This document shows, one piece after another, positions 7,069-16,254 of a DNA stretch of 64,000 nucleotides. The DNA comes from an uncultured Eubacteriales bacterium. GTDB lineage: Bacteria > Bacillota > Clostridia > Peptostreptococcales > Anaerovoracaceae. The position numbers and the translations under genes were made by a program. The notes under the pieces are model-generated. The model had not been told where the DNA came from. It made no database searches and saw only the letters and a list, made by a program, of their open reading frames with translations. Location: the NCBI GenBank assembly GCA_900545135.1, contig UQXL01000008.1, positions 24,080 to 88,079 of the forward strand, read 5' to 3'. Position 1 is the first letter of the stretch; every line of letters starts with the position of its first letter.

Positions 7069-9045
7069 TCAGGCCGCCGGCTTTTCCTGCGCCGTGTTCT
7101 CTTCAAGGTCAAGGCAGGCATAGTAATCCTTATCGAGAATCAGCGCCGAGTAGTTGAACATCATCGCCGCTTTCTTATCCATCTCAGCCACATATTCATC
7201 GTCTTTTCCGATGAGCTCGCTCCGCTTGCCTTTCTCGCTTATCCAGTTTTTATCCTTGAAAAGCACGAAGCCCTCGCTAGAACTGAAAATATCTTTTCCC
7301 ATGAAGAGCCTGGAATCATACTCCAGCCCGAACATGTTGGAAAGCGTAGGCAGTATATCCATGTTACTGCACAGCTTGTCGACCGTCTCAGGCTCCATGC
7401 CCGGCGTCCACAGCAGGAAAGCGCTCTCGTATATCTCATATTCCTGGTCCGCCTCGTGGCCTTTAAACTCGTCTATGGCTGACTGTTCAAGGCCGTAAGG
7501 ATAATGGTCTCCTGCAAGGGCGATGACCGTGTCCTCCAGTTCTCCTGCTTCTTCCAGTCTTCTCAGCAGCAGTTCCAGCGCCCTGTCAAGCTCGATCTCA
7601 CCGGCCATATAAGCTTTGCAGGCGTCGGACATATCCATGTCTTCCACCAGTTCTCTGTTTTTCTTGGCCATGTCGTTGCCATAGAAGTTATAGTTCATGT
7701 GACCGCTGACCGTCAGGTAATATACGTGGAAAGGCTTTATTTCTCCCTTTTCATCAGGAGTGAGAAAATCCTGCGTCGTCTCGTCTATCATCTCTATGTC
7801 GGATTCAGGCCACGTTTTTTCAAAGGAATAATCTCTGCCCTGGCCTTTGAATTCATATCCCAGATTAGGATGAGAGGAATCTCTGTCATAATAATATACG
7901 CTGTGGTCGTGATAAGCTTTGGTCTCATATCCCAGGCTGCTGAACTGGTTGCCCAGCGTAAATGGCAGATAATTCTCAGCCGACTCTTTCATCGACCATA
8001 CGCCCGGCTTTGGAACAAGGCTCTGCAGGTTTACGTATTCCCCGTCGAGGGTGCTGACTCCCCATATAGGGTTATAAAAGTTGGTAAAATTATATCCCTC
8101 TGTCAGCAGCTTATACAAGGTAGGCGTATACTTTTCACTGACGGCAAAGTCAGTGAAGCTTTCCGCCGTGATAAATATGAGATTTTTTCCCTCAAAGATG
8201 CCCGTCTTATCGTTTTTTTCCGTAGGCTCAAGGCTTCCGAAATAGCGGTGCATCGTCTCTATGGTCTCGTCTTCCTCCTCTTCGGCCAGCGCTTCAAAGT
8301 AGAGGGAATCAATCACGTTATCATCCGGCTGCGGCTCTATCTCTTCTTCCGCGGAAATATCTTCAAGCACCGGTTCAAATCCCGTCGCCAGCTTCCACAA
8401 ATCGACTCCCATAGCGCCCATCAGTCCTGTGCATCTGACAGAGCTTTGAATCTCTCCCACGCCGTGCAGCGCCTGATAAGGCGACTGGGGATCATCGTCC
8501 CTTACCGATCCTGTCATCAAGCTTACGCCTAAAAACAAAATACATGTCAGGGCAGAAATCACAAGGGTGAATTTCTTTGCCCTGCGGCCGCCTTCTCTGC
8601 TGTAATCCCTGTGGTCTGCTTTCAGTCCTATTACCGCAGCAGCTACGCCTATAATCAGTATTGTAAGCATCTGAAATTTTACGTGCCAGATAGCGTCGAA
8701 TATGGTTCCCATAAATTCGGTCACCTGAGCGCCGTTGACCATGGAATAAAAGGTAAAATATGTGGAAAATATTCCGTAATATACGATTTGTGAAAGGAAT
8801 AAAAGAATTATTATTCCCATAGCGGCAGAATACAGAACTTTGCCTGCTCTCCCCGGCGCCGCGGTTTTTATTAAAAACAGCAAAGACGCGGCGGAAGCGC
8901 ATACCGCGACAATTATGACGGTTTCTGCGATTATGTACCGGTTATCTTCAAAACCGAGAGTAAAGGCCCTCTGAAAAGCTTCCATCAGAACCAGCGCAAC
9001 AAACGTTACTGCTAATAAAACAAAATCTCTAACCCTGATTTTCAT
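7069..9045 (-). CDS. LTA synthase family sulfatase-fold protein
   Basis: Integral membrane enzyme of 658 residues. About five transmembrane helices occupy residues 1-175, with an extracellular alkaline phosphatase/sulfatase domain after about residue 280. Visible are ITAESFTDF (first metal-ligand strand, Glu), NPIWGVSTLDGEY (the Thr nucleophile region), YHDHSVYYYDR and ALAGDHYPYG (Asp/His metal ligands). It should transfer glycerol-phosphate units from phosphatidylglycerol to a lipid anchor, or act as a related phosphoglycerol transferase. An acidic linker (DISAEEEIEPQPDD) joins the halves. Membrane helices plus the catalytic domain make it a full-length LtaS-type protein. The exact polymer is uncertain. 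Confidence 0.85.
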   Translation of the reverse strand: MKIRVRDFVLLAVTFVALVLMEAFQRAFTLGFEDNRYIIAETVIIVAVCASAASLLFLIKTAAPGRAGKVLYSAAMGIIILLFLSQIVYYGIFSTYFTFYSMVNGAQVTEFMGTIFDAIWHVKFQMLTILIIGVAAAVIGLKADHRDYSREGGRRAKKFTLVISALTCILFLGVSLMTGSVRDDDPQSPYQALHGVGEIQSSVRCTGLMGAMGVDLWKLATGFEPVLEDISAEEEIEPQPDDNVIDSLYFEALAEEEEDETIETMHRYFGSLEPTEKNDKTGIFEGKNLIFITAESFTDFAVSEKYTPTLYKLLTEGYNFTNFYNPIWGVSTLDGEYVNLQSLVPKPGVWSMKESAENYLPFTLGNQFSSLGYETKAYHDHSVYYYDRDSSHPNLGYEFKGQGRDYSFEKTWPESDIEMIDETTQDFLTPDEKGEIKPFHVYYLTVSGHMNYNFYGNDMAKKNRELVEDMDMSDACKAYMAGEIELDRALELLLRRLEEAGELEDTVIALAGDHYPYGLEQSAIDEFKGHEADQEYEIYESAFLLWTPGMEPETVDKLCSNMDILPTLSNMFGLEYDSRLFMGKDIFSSSEGFVLFKDKNWISEKGKRSELIGKDDEYVAEMDKKAAMMFNYSALILDKDYYACLDLEENTAQEKPAA

Positions 9046-9076
9046 CTTGTGCCCCTTTAACGATCAAACTCGATTA

Positions 9077-9104
9077 TTTTCAGCATTTCGTTATGTGCTG
9101 AAAA
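9077..9104. promoter_or_regulatory. palindrome in the LtaS-like leader
   Basis: TTTTCAGCA (9077-9085) and TGCTGAAAA (9096-9104) form a perfect 9-bp inverted repeat just downstream of a minus-strand TATAAT (about 9115-9120). The position suits an operator for a dimeric repressor or a 5' leader hairpin. Confidence 0.45.
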
Positions 9105-9152
9105 CACATTATATTATTATACAAAAAAAAATATTTTTAGGCAACACCCATC

Positions 9153-9180
9153 ACCTTTTATATATCTGCGTCATAAAATA
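9153..9180 (+). promoter_or_regulatory. mother-cell sigma (SigE/SigK-like) promoter for cwlJ-gerQ
   Basis: AC at 9153-9154, a 17-nt spacer and CATAAAATA at 9172-9180 match the SigK pattern AC-N16/17-CATANNNTA. The site is 23 bp upstream of the start at 9204. Mother-cell expression is what is known for cwlJ and gerQ in Bacillus. Confidence 0.6.
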
Positions 9181-9203
9181 ATATCAGTTCGTGGAGGTAA
9201 GCT

Positions 9204-9647
9204 ATGGCATTAGATACTAGAGAGCTCTTTGCCCGACTCATTCAGTGCGAAGCGGGCGGAGAAGGCGAATACGGTATGGCCGCTGTGGCTACGGTAGTTA
9301 TGAACAGGGCGAACGCCACGGAAGGGGAATTCAGCCGGGTCGGCAACGGAGGCGATGTGAGAGCCGTCATAACACAGCCCGGTCAGTTTACATGCATGCG
9401 TGAATCGGTGGGAGGCTCCTACAACGCTCAGAATGTTTACAATATGAGACCTACCGATATACATTATCAGATAGTGGACTGGGCGATGGCCGGAGGCAGG
9501 CTTCCGGGAATAGACAACGCGCTTTTCTTCTTCAATCCTTACAGCGACGTATGTCCCACCTATTTCCCTACACGCGTGGGAGTCATACATAACCGCATAG
9601 GCGATCACTGTTTTTACATACCTACCAGCTACTACGCCGATACTTAA
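9204..9647 (+). CDS. cwlJ: spore cortex-lytic cell wall hydrolase CwlJ
   Basis: Hydrolase_2 family protein of 147 residues, close to the length of Bacillus CwlJ (about 142) and, like it, without signal peptide. The catalytic Glu lies in CEAGGEGEYG (residues 14-23). Other hallmarks are VVMNRAN, the FFFNPYSDVCPTYFP segment and the C-terminal HCFYIPT. CwlJ degrades the spore peptidoglycan cortex during germination, including in response to Ca-dipicolinate, and sits in the coat. It is followed 23 bp later by a gerQ-like gene; in Bacillus CwlJ depends on GerQ for coat localisation. A mother-cell promoter is visible upstream. Confidence 0.85.
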   Translation: MALDTRELFARLIQCEAGGEGEYGMAAVATVVMNRANATEGEFSRVGNGGDVRAVITQPGQFTCMRESVGGSYNAQNVYNMRPTDIHYQIVDWAMAGGRLPGIDNALFFFNPYSDVCPTYFPTRVGVIHNRIGDHCFYIPTSYYADT

Positions 9648-9670
9648 AAACAACCAACAGGAGGTAATTT

Positions 9671-10501
9671 ATGGCACCATGCTGTAACAACACCGTAACA
9701 CCAAGGATGATTAAAGCCGGCAACGTATCGGTCGGCGACAGGATACAGCTGGATGATTTCATTACGGCGTCAGCAGAGGCATCAGAATCCTCGACAAAGC
9801 CGCGAAGCGATGCGGCGGCAAAGGCTGACGAGGCGAAAGCAGTTTTTTCAGAACAAAGCGACGCCGCAGCTTCCGGGGAAAGCAATGAATACATACCGGT
9901 CCAATCGGGCAACATGGAAACTGCACCGGGAATTGTAGGAATTCCCGGAGGCGTCATATTCAACGCAGCCGATGACAGCTACATCCCCAATACTTCGTCT
10001 CAGGGAATGGGCCAGAATACGCGGCAGATGCAGACCACACAGCAAGGCCAGAACACGCAGCAGAGTAATTCAAACAATTGGTACGAATCTCCGATCTACG
10101 GCATGAATGCAGCCAATTCTCAGATTTCGCATTTCGATCCTCTGCCTTACTCACAGATGACCAATTATATGGAAAACATTTCAGTAGGCGGTCCTGCCTC
10201 CCAGCCTTATATCATAACGCCCCACGATCCGCTGACTCCCAATGGCTATGAAGAAGAAATCGACTATCAGTCTGTTCAGTCACTGAGCGGCTTTCTCCGC
10301 ACGCAGATAGGCCGGTATATGCGCATTGAGCAGCTTATCGGTTCCAACACTATTCAGACGCGCTACGGCTTCCTCGTGGGCGTGGGAAGCAATTTCATAA
10401 TTCTGCAGGAGATCACCACCGGCAATATAATGGTCTTAGACATATTCTCGATAAGGCTTACTTACGTGTACTATTCGCCGCCTGTACTGCCTAATATCTA
10501 G
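9671..10501 (+). CDS. gerQ: GerQ-like spore coat protein with long disordered N-terminus
   Basis: 276 residues. The last 65 or so (LSGFLRTQIGRYMRIEQLIG to the C-terminus) match the GerQ fold in pattern: a helix, the G-x-L-V-G-V strand, a DFII-like strand (NFIILQEITTGN), and a final strand (IRLTYVYY). GerQ is a coat protein needed to retain CwlJ. The first about 200 residues are low-complexity, rich in Ala, Ser, Gln and Asn (QMQTTQQGQNTQQSNSNN), far longer than the N-terminus of Bacillus GerQ (whole protein about 180 aa). Pairing with cwlJ supports the assignment strongly; the extension may be a coat cross-linking or scaffolding region (inference). Confidence 0.7.
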   Translation: MAPCCNNTVTPRMIKAGNVSVGDRIQLDDFITASAEASESSTKPRSDAAAKADEAKAVFSEQSDAAASGESNEYIPVQSGNMETAPGIVGIPGGVIFNAADDSYIPNTSSQGMGQNTRQMQTTQQGQNTQQSNSNNWYESPIYGMNAANSQISHFDPLPYSQMTNYMENISVGGPASQPYIITPHDPLTPNGYEEEIDYQSVQSLSGFLRTQIGRYMRIEQLIGSNTIQTRYGFLVGVGSNFIILQEITTGNIMVLDIFSIRLTYVYYSPPVLPNI

Positions 10502-10515
10502 GGTTCTCCGCAGCA

Positions 10516-10569
10516 AAAGCCCCACCCTCTGGACCTGCACTCCCGAAGCTGTCCAGATGGCGGGGCTTT
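10516..10569 (+). terminator. terminator hairpin between gerQ and the anti-sigma gene
   Basis: AAAGCCCC (10516-10523) pairs with GGGGCTTT (10562-10569); an inner TCTGGAC/GTCCAGA stem (10528-10534, 10551-10557) extends it. It separates convergent genes and may work on both strands; T tracts are short. Confidence 0.6.
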
Positions 10570-10619
10570 GTATCGCCGGGGCTTTGAATTCGCTTCCTCA
10601 CCGCCAAGCCTTCCAAAAT

Positions 10620-11990
10620 CTACTCTTTCAGCACATCGGGCCAGCCAGAGATGTACTTGGAGTCTATGGCAGGAACAAAACAGAGAATATAACTTCCCTC
10701 TTTCTCCCAGTGAGGATCGGTCACATAAAACCAGTAATACGGGAGCAGATGGCTTTCCGAACCTTGGCTGTATCTGAGCTCAACCTTTTTCACATCGTCT
10801 TCATCTATATTTTCAAGGCCGTAATAATTTATATTCTCCCCTCTCAGGAGCATTTTGAGTGCCTCTTCTTCCGATATCACAGGATAATCTCCCACCTTTT
10901 CCACGCAGGAAAGAGTGTCCTCGATGAATATGCCGGTCAGACGGCCACCGGATATGCTGAATGTGGTTTTTCCCAGACCGTAGTTCAGGAGCTCCTCCTC
11001 GTAGCTTTCTCCGCCGTCATATACTTCATAATGCCTGATAATTTCACCGTTGTGAAGCGTCTCTTCATATGAAATTTTTTTCGGGTTGGAGAAGTTAAAA
11101 AGTCCCGAATATCTTTCGATAAGGTAATCCAGCAGATGGTCCGCCTGCTCGTCGGTGGACGAACCGTCGGCCGAAAAGAACTCTTCCGGCAGTTCCAGGA
11201 TATAATCATCCCCATTATGGAGGGCGCTCATTATCGAAAGCCGTCCGCCCCTGTCAACCCGTATATCAAGTCCGTCTTTCGTTATAAAAAGTTCTGCGAG
11301 GTCATCGTAGGTTTTCAGTTTCTCGTCAGACGGGTATGCTTTCCTGTCGGGCTCTGATTCTTCACGGACCAGCGAATTATAGTCGTAATATGATGAGAAA
11401 TCAAAGACGTCCCTCTCTATCTGATAGTCTTCTATCCCCATCACTTTTGCGGCATTTTCCAGCTTTTCCGCCATCTCTTCTTCGCTGAGACCGCTTACGA
11501 TCTCTCCTGCGGGAAGATAGTCGCAGTTTTTAAATACAGGCAGAGTCTCAAGCTCCTTATCCGCCTCCCATGGATTCCCGTCGTCGAAGTTCTCGATGTC
11601 GTCTACGTAATCCGCGCCTCCGTCGGCGGAGGCTGATTTGTCGAATATACCCAGTATGGTCAGCGCTTTGTTCTCATCGTTTTCCGCGCCTCCAGCGCTG
11701 TCTCTCTCCGCCATGAAATGTATGCCGCCTACCACCGCCAGGCAGAGACATGCTGCCAGCCCTGCGTATCTCAGCCTGCGGAAGCTAAAAGCTTTATCGC
11801 TTCTATCAGCCGCTGCTTTCCGGTTCTCGCCAGATGCGCGGCCGGCAGGCCGGCGCCCGCTCTGTTTGCGGCCGGCAGGCCGGTTCTCGCCAGCCTGTCC
11901 TTTATCCCTAGCTTCCATAGTCTCAACAGCTATATCGTCATCCAAAAGATTCAACGCGTCCATGATCTTATCTCTCTTGTCCTGACTCAT
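10620..11990 (-). CDS. putative membrane anti-sigma factor with extracytoplasmic sensor region
   Basis: 456 residues. The N-terminus (MSQDKRDKIMDALNLLDDD) is cytoplasmic. A basic, repeat-containing segment with two RPAGR units lies at about 37-52. One transmembrane helix (YAGLAACLCLAVVGGIHFMA) spans about 74-93, followed by a 360-residue acidic extracellular region with no domain I recognise. Its start overlaps the end of the ECF sigma gene by four bases, the usual sigma/anti-sigma arrangement, so the role is inferred from context and topology. Direct repeats (see 11821-11893) lie in the coding sequence. The signal sensed is unknown. Confidence 0.65.
   Translation of the reverse strand: MSQDKRDKIMDALNLLDDDIAVETMEARDKGQAGENRPAGRKQSGRRPAGRASGENRKAAADRSDKAFSFRRLRYAGLAACLCLAVVGGIHFMAERDSAGGAENDENKALTILGIFDKSASADGGADYVDDIENFDDGNPWEADKELETLPVFKNCDYLPAGEIVSGLSEEEMAEKLENAAKVMGIEDYQIERDVFDFSSYYDYNSLVREESEPDRKAYPSDEKLKTYDDLAELFITKDGLDIRVDRGGRLSIMSALHNGDDYILELPEEFFSADGSSTDEQADHLLDYLIERYSGLFNFSNPKKISYEETLHNGEIIRHYEVYDGGESYEEELLNYGLGKTTFSISGGRLTGIFIEDTLSCVEKVGDYPVISEEEALKMLLRGENINYYGLENIDEDDVKKVELRYSQGSESHLLPYYWFYVTDPHWEKEGSYILCFVPAIDSKYISGWPDVLKE
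11821..11893. repeat. in-frame GC-rich direct repeats inside the anti-sigma gene
   Basis: CGGTTCTCGCCAG occurs at 11821-11833 and 11881-11893, exactly 60 bp apart. GCGGCCGGCAGGCCGG occurs twice between them, 30 bp apart. The repeats encode the RPAGR units of the cytoplasmic linker and preserve frame. Confidence 0.7.
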
Positions 11991-12547
11991 AAATCAAACC
12001 CCTCTTTCCTTAGATACTCCCTGAGAGAAGCGCGCGAACGGAAGAGCATGCTTTTCACCCTAGACTGGCTCATGCTGCAATAATCTGCAATGTCTTTGAT
12101 GGAATCCATGAAATAATAACGTCCGACGAAAACAATCCTGTTCTCTTTCGGCAATGTTCTGAGCCATTGGTTTATCGCCGATGCCAGCAGCTTCATATCC
12201 ACCGTATCCTGGGTTTCGTTTCCCTTTGAAACGCAGGTCTCCAGCTCAGAAAGGGACATTTCATACTGGGAAAAAGCTCTCTTTTTCCTGTTCTTTCTTC
12301 TGAAAAGGTCTATTGCGCTCTGCCTCGCCAGTCTGACCAGATAAGGGCGCAGCAGCTGAGGTCTCTGCGGCGGCATGGAATTCCATGCCCTGAGGTATGT
12401 GTCGTTAAGACTCTCCCTGCCTTCCTCTATATCAGAGAGTATGCTGCACGCTATCTTTAGGAGATAATTTCCGTACTTGGAGTCGGTCTCTGCGATGGCT
12501 TTTTCATCCCTCTGCCAGTACATTTCCACGATCATTTCATCTTGCAT
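11987..12547 (-). CDS. ECF-type RNA polymerase sigma factor
   Basis: 186 residues with sigma region 2 at about 20-85 (DTYLRAWNSMPP, then the recognition segment LVRLARQSAIDLFRRKNRKK) and region 4 at about 125-180 (LPKENRIVFVGRYYFMDSIKDIADY then SQSRVKSMLFRSR). It directs polymerase to a stress-type regulon, probably including its own operon. It is translationally coupled to the anti-sigma gene downstream. Confidence 0.85.
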   Translation of the reverse strand: MQDEMIVEMYWQRDEKAIAETDSKYGNYLLKIACSILSDIEEGRESLNDTYLRAWNSMPPQRPQLLRPYLVRLARQSAIDLFRRKNRKKRAFSQYEMSLSELETCVSKGNETQDTVDMKLLASAINQWLRTLPKENRIVFVGRYYFMDSIKDIADYCSMSQSRVKSMLFRSRASLREYLRKEGFDL

Positions 12548-12639
12548 GGCTCCCTCTCTTTCCTTTCAAAATACGCCTTTACCAATATATAACGTCAAAA
12601 TTTTCTCTTCGTTGCAAAAAAACATAGTCATAGTACAAA

Positions 12640-12667
12640 ACCGCCCCAAACGAAAATCTGAGGCGGT
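12640..12667 (-). terminator. terminator of the acyl-CoA synthetase gene
   Basis: ACCGCC (12640-12645) pairs with GGCGGT (12662-12667), and read on the minus strand the hairpin ends in TTTT. It lies 25 bp past the stop of the gene at 12692. Confidence 0.65.
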
Positions 12668-12691
12668 ATTCAAAATGCTGAATATTTAATT

Positions 12692-14644
12692 TTAATTCTT
12701 TTCCTCTGCAGATGAGTCTGCATCAGTCTGCGCGCCGCTTTCGCCGGCAGCGGCTGCTGCTGCGGTGACAGCACCGGCAGTCTGCGCCGTGTCCTTTGCA
12801 AGTTCTGCGTAGCGCTTTATCTTCATGGTGCTGGTCTTTTCAAACTGCTCTGTCTTGATTTCAAGCTTCTTTATCGTCTTGTAATTGCTCAGCTTGCGGT
12901 TCACCTTTCTGATCTGTTCCCAGATGACTTTATAGACCTCTTCCTCATTGAGACCTGCTCCGTGAAGTTCTTCTATCTTCTCATAGTCAGGAATGACCCT
13001 GGCCGTGATTATCAGTTCTTTCTCACCGGCGACCTCTTTGCCGTATACCATGCTTTCTGCGATCTCATCGACCTTTGAAAGCAGCGTTTCTATCTCTTCA
13101 GGATAAATGTTCTTGCCGTTCTGAGTGACTATGACATTCTTGCTTCTGCCCGTGATGTATATGAAGCCGTCTTCGTCCATATATCCTATGTCCCCGGAAT
13201 TGAACCAGCCGTCGTTCATGACCGCTGCTGTGGCTTCCTCATCTTCATAGTATCCCAGCATTACAGTCTTTCCCTTTATCCAGATCTCGCCCTCGCCCTT
13301 TTCGTTAGGCTCAGAAATCTTTATTTCATCCCATACTACCGATTTGCCGGCGGAACCTACTCTCATATCCCAGTCAGGAGTAAGCGCAGCGATAGGCGCG
13401 GTTTCGGTCAGTCCGTAGCCCTGCAGGAAAGTTATGCCTATGTCTTCAAGCCATCTGCCTACCTTGCCGTCTATAGGAGCGGCCGCGGAAACCACTATGC
13501 GCAGTCTGCCGCCCAGGTTGGCATAGATATCCTTGAAAACCTTTCTCTTCACGTCTATTCCCAGGTTCTTGAGGCCGTTTGTCAGCGATATCATGGATTT
13601 TACGGCCGTTGATTTTCCGCTCTTTTCGATTCCCTGGATTATCTTTTTATACAGCGATTCGATGAGAAGCGGCACCGCTATGATGGCCGTAGGCTGAGTC
13701 TCTTTCATATCGCCCGCTATGTGCTTCAGTCCCTGGCACACCGCTACAGAGCAGCCAAGAGCCATTGGAAGCAGGAAGCCTATGGTAGACTCATACGTAT
13801 GATGCAGCGGCAGCACCGAAAACAGTCTGTCGTCAGGCGACAAATGTACGTAAGGCGTTACCGAATTGATGTTATATGCCAGGTTGGTGTTGGAAATCAT
13901 AACGCCCTTAGCCGCGGAAGTGGTCCCGCTGGTGAATATGAGCACAGCGAAATCGTCCGGCTCTATCTCGATATCTGTATAATCTGTACAGCCCATGTCG
14001 AGAAGGAACTTTCCCTCTTCCATAACATGTTCAAGGCCCACAAATCTGCCGTCTATCTTCTCATTTGAATACATTTCCATGAGATATTTCACGCCGGGGC
14101 AGTGATTGGCCACTTTTTTGATCTGGTCTTTTTTCCTCGGTGAAAAGATGACAGCCGCCGCGTCCGAACGCTTTATGATATTCTCAAGTTCGTTGTCCGG
14201 CAGTTCCTTGTCCGTAGGCACTGCGATTCCGGCGCCACCCAGCATGGCCATATACGAAACATACCATTCATAAGTAGTTTCTCCTATGATCAGTATCTTT
14301 TCTCCTTTCAGCTTAAAGGCACGCGTAAGACCCGTTCCCAGCGCCACGACGTCCTCTCTGAATTTTCCGTATGTGATCTCTTCAAAACCGCCTTTTCGGT
14401 TGAATTTTTCCACAATAAAAGGTCTGTCAGCGAAGATTCTGGTGCTTCTGTCAAAGAACTCTTTGACAGTCTTGTACTCAGTTCCCGGATAATTGCCGCC
14501 TTTTCTATCTTTATCGTTCTTTTTCTTAAGATTTTCTAAAACTTCGGGTGTATATTCGACGTTCAGTTCTTCAACTTCTTCTATGTCCCTCATTTTATAC
14601 TTAGGAAGTTTAAAATTAGGAATCTTCTTCAAAATTCTTGCCAT
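12692..14644 (-). CDS. AMP-dependent (long-chain) acyl-CoA synthetase
   Basis: 650-residue ANL-superfamily ligase. It carries the ATP phosphate loop FTSGTTSAAKGVM near residue 238, the YGLTE motif (FLQGYGLTETAP), WFNSGDIGYMDEDGFIYITGR (adenylate-binding hinge) and the C-terminal QNGKNIYPEE. It activates a fatty acid to acyl-AMP then acyl-CoA; specificity is not readable. The last about 25 residues are an Ala-rich, acidic low-complexity tail. A minus-strand TTGCTT-N18-TATAAT candidate lies at the 3' edge of the upstream gerA gene, about 14678-14707. Confidence 0.85.
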   Translation of the reverse strand: MARILKKIPNFKLPKYKMRDIEEVEELNVEYTPEVLENLKKKNDKDRKGGNYPGTEYKTVKEFFDRSTRIFADRPFIVEKFNRKGGFEEITYGKFREDVVALGTGLTRAFKLKGEKILIIGETTYEWYVSYMAMLGGAGIAVPTDKELPDNELENIIKRSDAAAVIFSPRKKDQIKKVANHCPGVKYLMEMYSNEKIDGRFVGLEHVMEEGKFLLDMGCTDYTDIEIEPDDFAVLIFTSGTTSAAKGVMISNTNLAYNINSVTPYVHLSPDDRLFSVLPLHHTYESTIGFLLPMALGCSVAVCQGLKHIAGDMKETQPTAIIAVPLLIESLYKKIIQGIEKSGKSTAVKSMISLTNGLKNLGIDVKRKVFKDIYANLGGRLRIVVSAAAPIDGKVGRWLEDIGITFLQGYGLTETAPIAALTPDWDMRVGSAGKSVVWDEIKISEPNEKGEGEIWIKGKTVMLGYYEDEEATAAVMNDGWFNSGDIGYMDEDGFIYITGRSKNVIVTQNGKNIYPEEIETLLSKVDEIAESMVYGKEVAGEKELIITARVIPDYEKIEELHGAGLNEEEVYKVIWEQIRKVNRKLSNYKTIKKLEIKTEQFEKTSTMKIKRYAELAKDTAQTAGAVTAAAAAAGESGAQTDADSSAEEKN

Positions 14645-14683
14645 ACTTAACCCCCCATATTTATAAGATGCCTGTATATTATA

Positions 14684-16150
14684 TCACTTTTCAGTGCGGA
14701 AAAGCAATCTTTTTAATGCTTTCCACTTAAAAGGCACCAGAGGATAGAGGTATGAGTCGCCTGAAAGCGTCTTGGTGGTGGCCAGGAAAAGTATTGAAAT
14801 CACCACGCCTGCCGCGAATCCGACGGCGCCGAAGAAGCCTGCTCCCAGCAACATCAGCACCCTGGAAAATTTAACTCCGTAGCTGAGTTCGATGCTGGGC
14901 TGTGTAAAACTGGCAAGGGCCACCACAGCCATGCACAGTATGGTCTGCGGTATGAACCAGCCGGAGCTGACGCTGAATTCGCCCAGGATAAGCGCTCCTA
15001 TGACGGAGAGCGACATGCCCAGAGAGTCAGGCGTGTTCAGCGACGCCAGCTTGAGAGCGTCTATCGCTATTTCCAGCAGTATGAACTGGAACAGTATGGG
15101 CACGGCGAAATCTTCTTCCGGGACGAAAAATTTCAGTATTTCCGGCGTAAATTCCTTGTATTCTATGATCAGCAGATAAACAGGAACGAGGAACAGTATG
15201 ACGATGAAGTTCATCGTTCTCAGCAGTCTGAAATAGTTGCCTGTCACCTGAGGGAAATAATAGTCGTCTATATCCTGCAAAAAGTCGAAGATGCCCACCG
15301 GCAGCAGCATCACCGTAGGCGAGTTGTCAACGATTATAGCGATCTTTCCCTCCGTCACATGGGCTGCGATGACGTCCGGCCGCTGTGAATATCTGACTTT
15401 GGGGAAAGGATTTATCTTGCTGTAGCCTCCCATGGATTTGAGAAGCCTTTCAAGCAGGCTCTGGTCTCCCACCGTAAGGCTCTCGGCGTCAAGGTTCTTA
15501 AGCTGGGTCTCCAGCTTCTGCAGCAGCTTCTTGTTGACCCTGTCTTTCATATACGTGACGATTACGTCGGTCTTGCTTACGCTTCCCACCGAATAATACG
15601 ATGCTATCAGGTTATTGTCCCTTATGCGGCGTCGGATCATGCTGATGTTTTCCATCATGTTTTCTGTAAATCCGTCTTTGGCTCCCCGCAGCGTCTTTTC
15701 CTTTTCCGGCTCCTCCACCGAGCGTGACGGGTAATTTCTCATGTCCATGAACAGCAGCTTGTCCATGCCCTCTATATCCAGCACCGTAAGCCCCGAATAC
15801 ATCTTCTGTTCCGCCTGGTGACAGCAGTCGGCTATCATGGCCTCGGTCCATTGAGACGTATCCTCAGGCGGCTGACCGCAGGGCCCTTGCTGTGGGGCTA
15901 TCAGGTTGCTGTCCAGAAAGGGAAGCTTCTCTTCAAGGAATTGCTTGCTGTCCCTGATTTCATCCATGTCCTCTTTTTTAATGCTCAAAAGGTAGTTGAG
16001 CATGAACTGGGCGTTCTGGCCGTTGGTCAGCCCGTCGGTGAAGAACATGGAAGCCTTTCTGCCTCCTATCCTGAATTTTCTCTCAAGTATGTCGAAGCTC
16101 TCTTTCAGAGGAAGATCTCTTCTCAGAATTTCCAAATATTTTTCGTACAT
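14684..16150 (-). CDS. GerA/SpoVAF-type spore germination protein
   Basis: 488 residues, the usual length of GerA-family A subunits and of SpoVAF. A hydrophilic N-terminal domain (1-about 290) contains the VRYSQRPDVIAAHVTEGKIA segment and the D-N-SPTVMLLP stretch typical of the family. Several transmembrane helices follow (about 310-335, 355-380, 385-405, 410-430, 435-460). It would sit in the spore inner membrane as part of a germinant receptor or channel-associated complex. No B or C subunit gene is adjacent, so it is an orphan here and more like SpoVAF than a complete gerA operon. GGAGGAG precedes the start. Confidence 0.8.
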   Translation of the reverse strand: MYEKYLEILRRDLPLKESFDILERKFRIGGRKASMFFTDGLTNGQNAQFMLNYLLSIKKEDMDEIRDSKQFLEEKLPFLDSNLIAPQQGPCGQPPEDTSQWTEAMIADCCHQAEQKMYSGLTVLDIEGMDKLLFMDMRNYPSRSVEEPEKEKTLRGAKDGFTENMMENISMIRRRIRDNNLIASYYSVGSVSKTDVIVTYMKDRVNKKLLQKLETQLKNLDAESLTVGDQSLLERLLKSMGGYSKINPFPKVRYSQRPDVIAAHVTEGKIAIIVDNSPTVMLLPVGIFDFLQDIDDYYFPQVTGNYFRLLRTMNFIVILFLVPVYLLIIEYKEFTPEILKFFVPEEDFAVPILFQFILLEIAIDALKLASLNTPDSLGMSLSVIGALILGEFSVSSGWFIPQTILCMAVVALASFTQPSIELSYGVKFSRVLMLLGAGFFGAVGFAAGVVISILFLATTKTLSGDSYLYPLVPFKWKALKRLLFRTEK

Positions 16151-16188
16151 TTCACTCCTCCTTCAGTCTCTTTTATTTTGCCAGAATC

Positions 16189-16217
16189 TTGATATTTCAT
16201 ACTTTTGCATATATAAT
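16189..16217 (+). promoter_or_regulatory. sigma-A promoter for gltX
   Basis: TTGATA (16189-16194), a 17-nt spacer and a perfect TATAAT (16212-16217), about 40 bp before the gltX start. Confidence 0.75.
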
Positions 16218-16254
16218 AAATTAGTCAGAAATCAACCTTAGGAGGTTTTTATAA

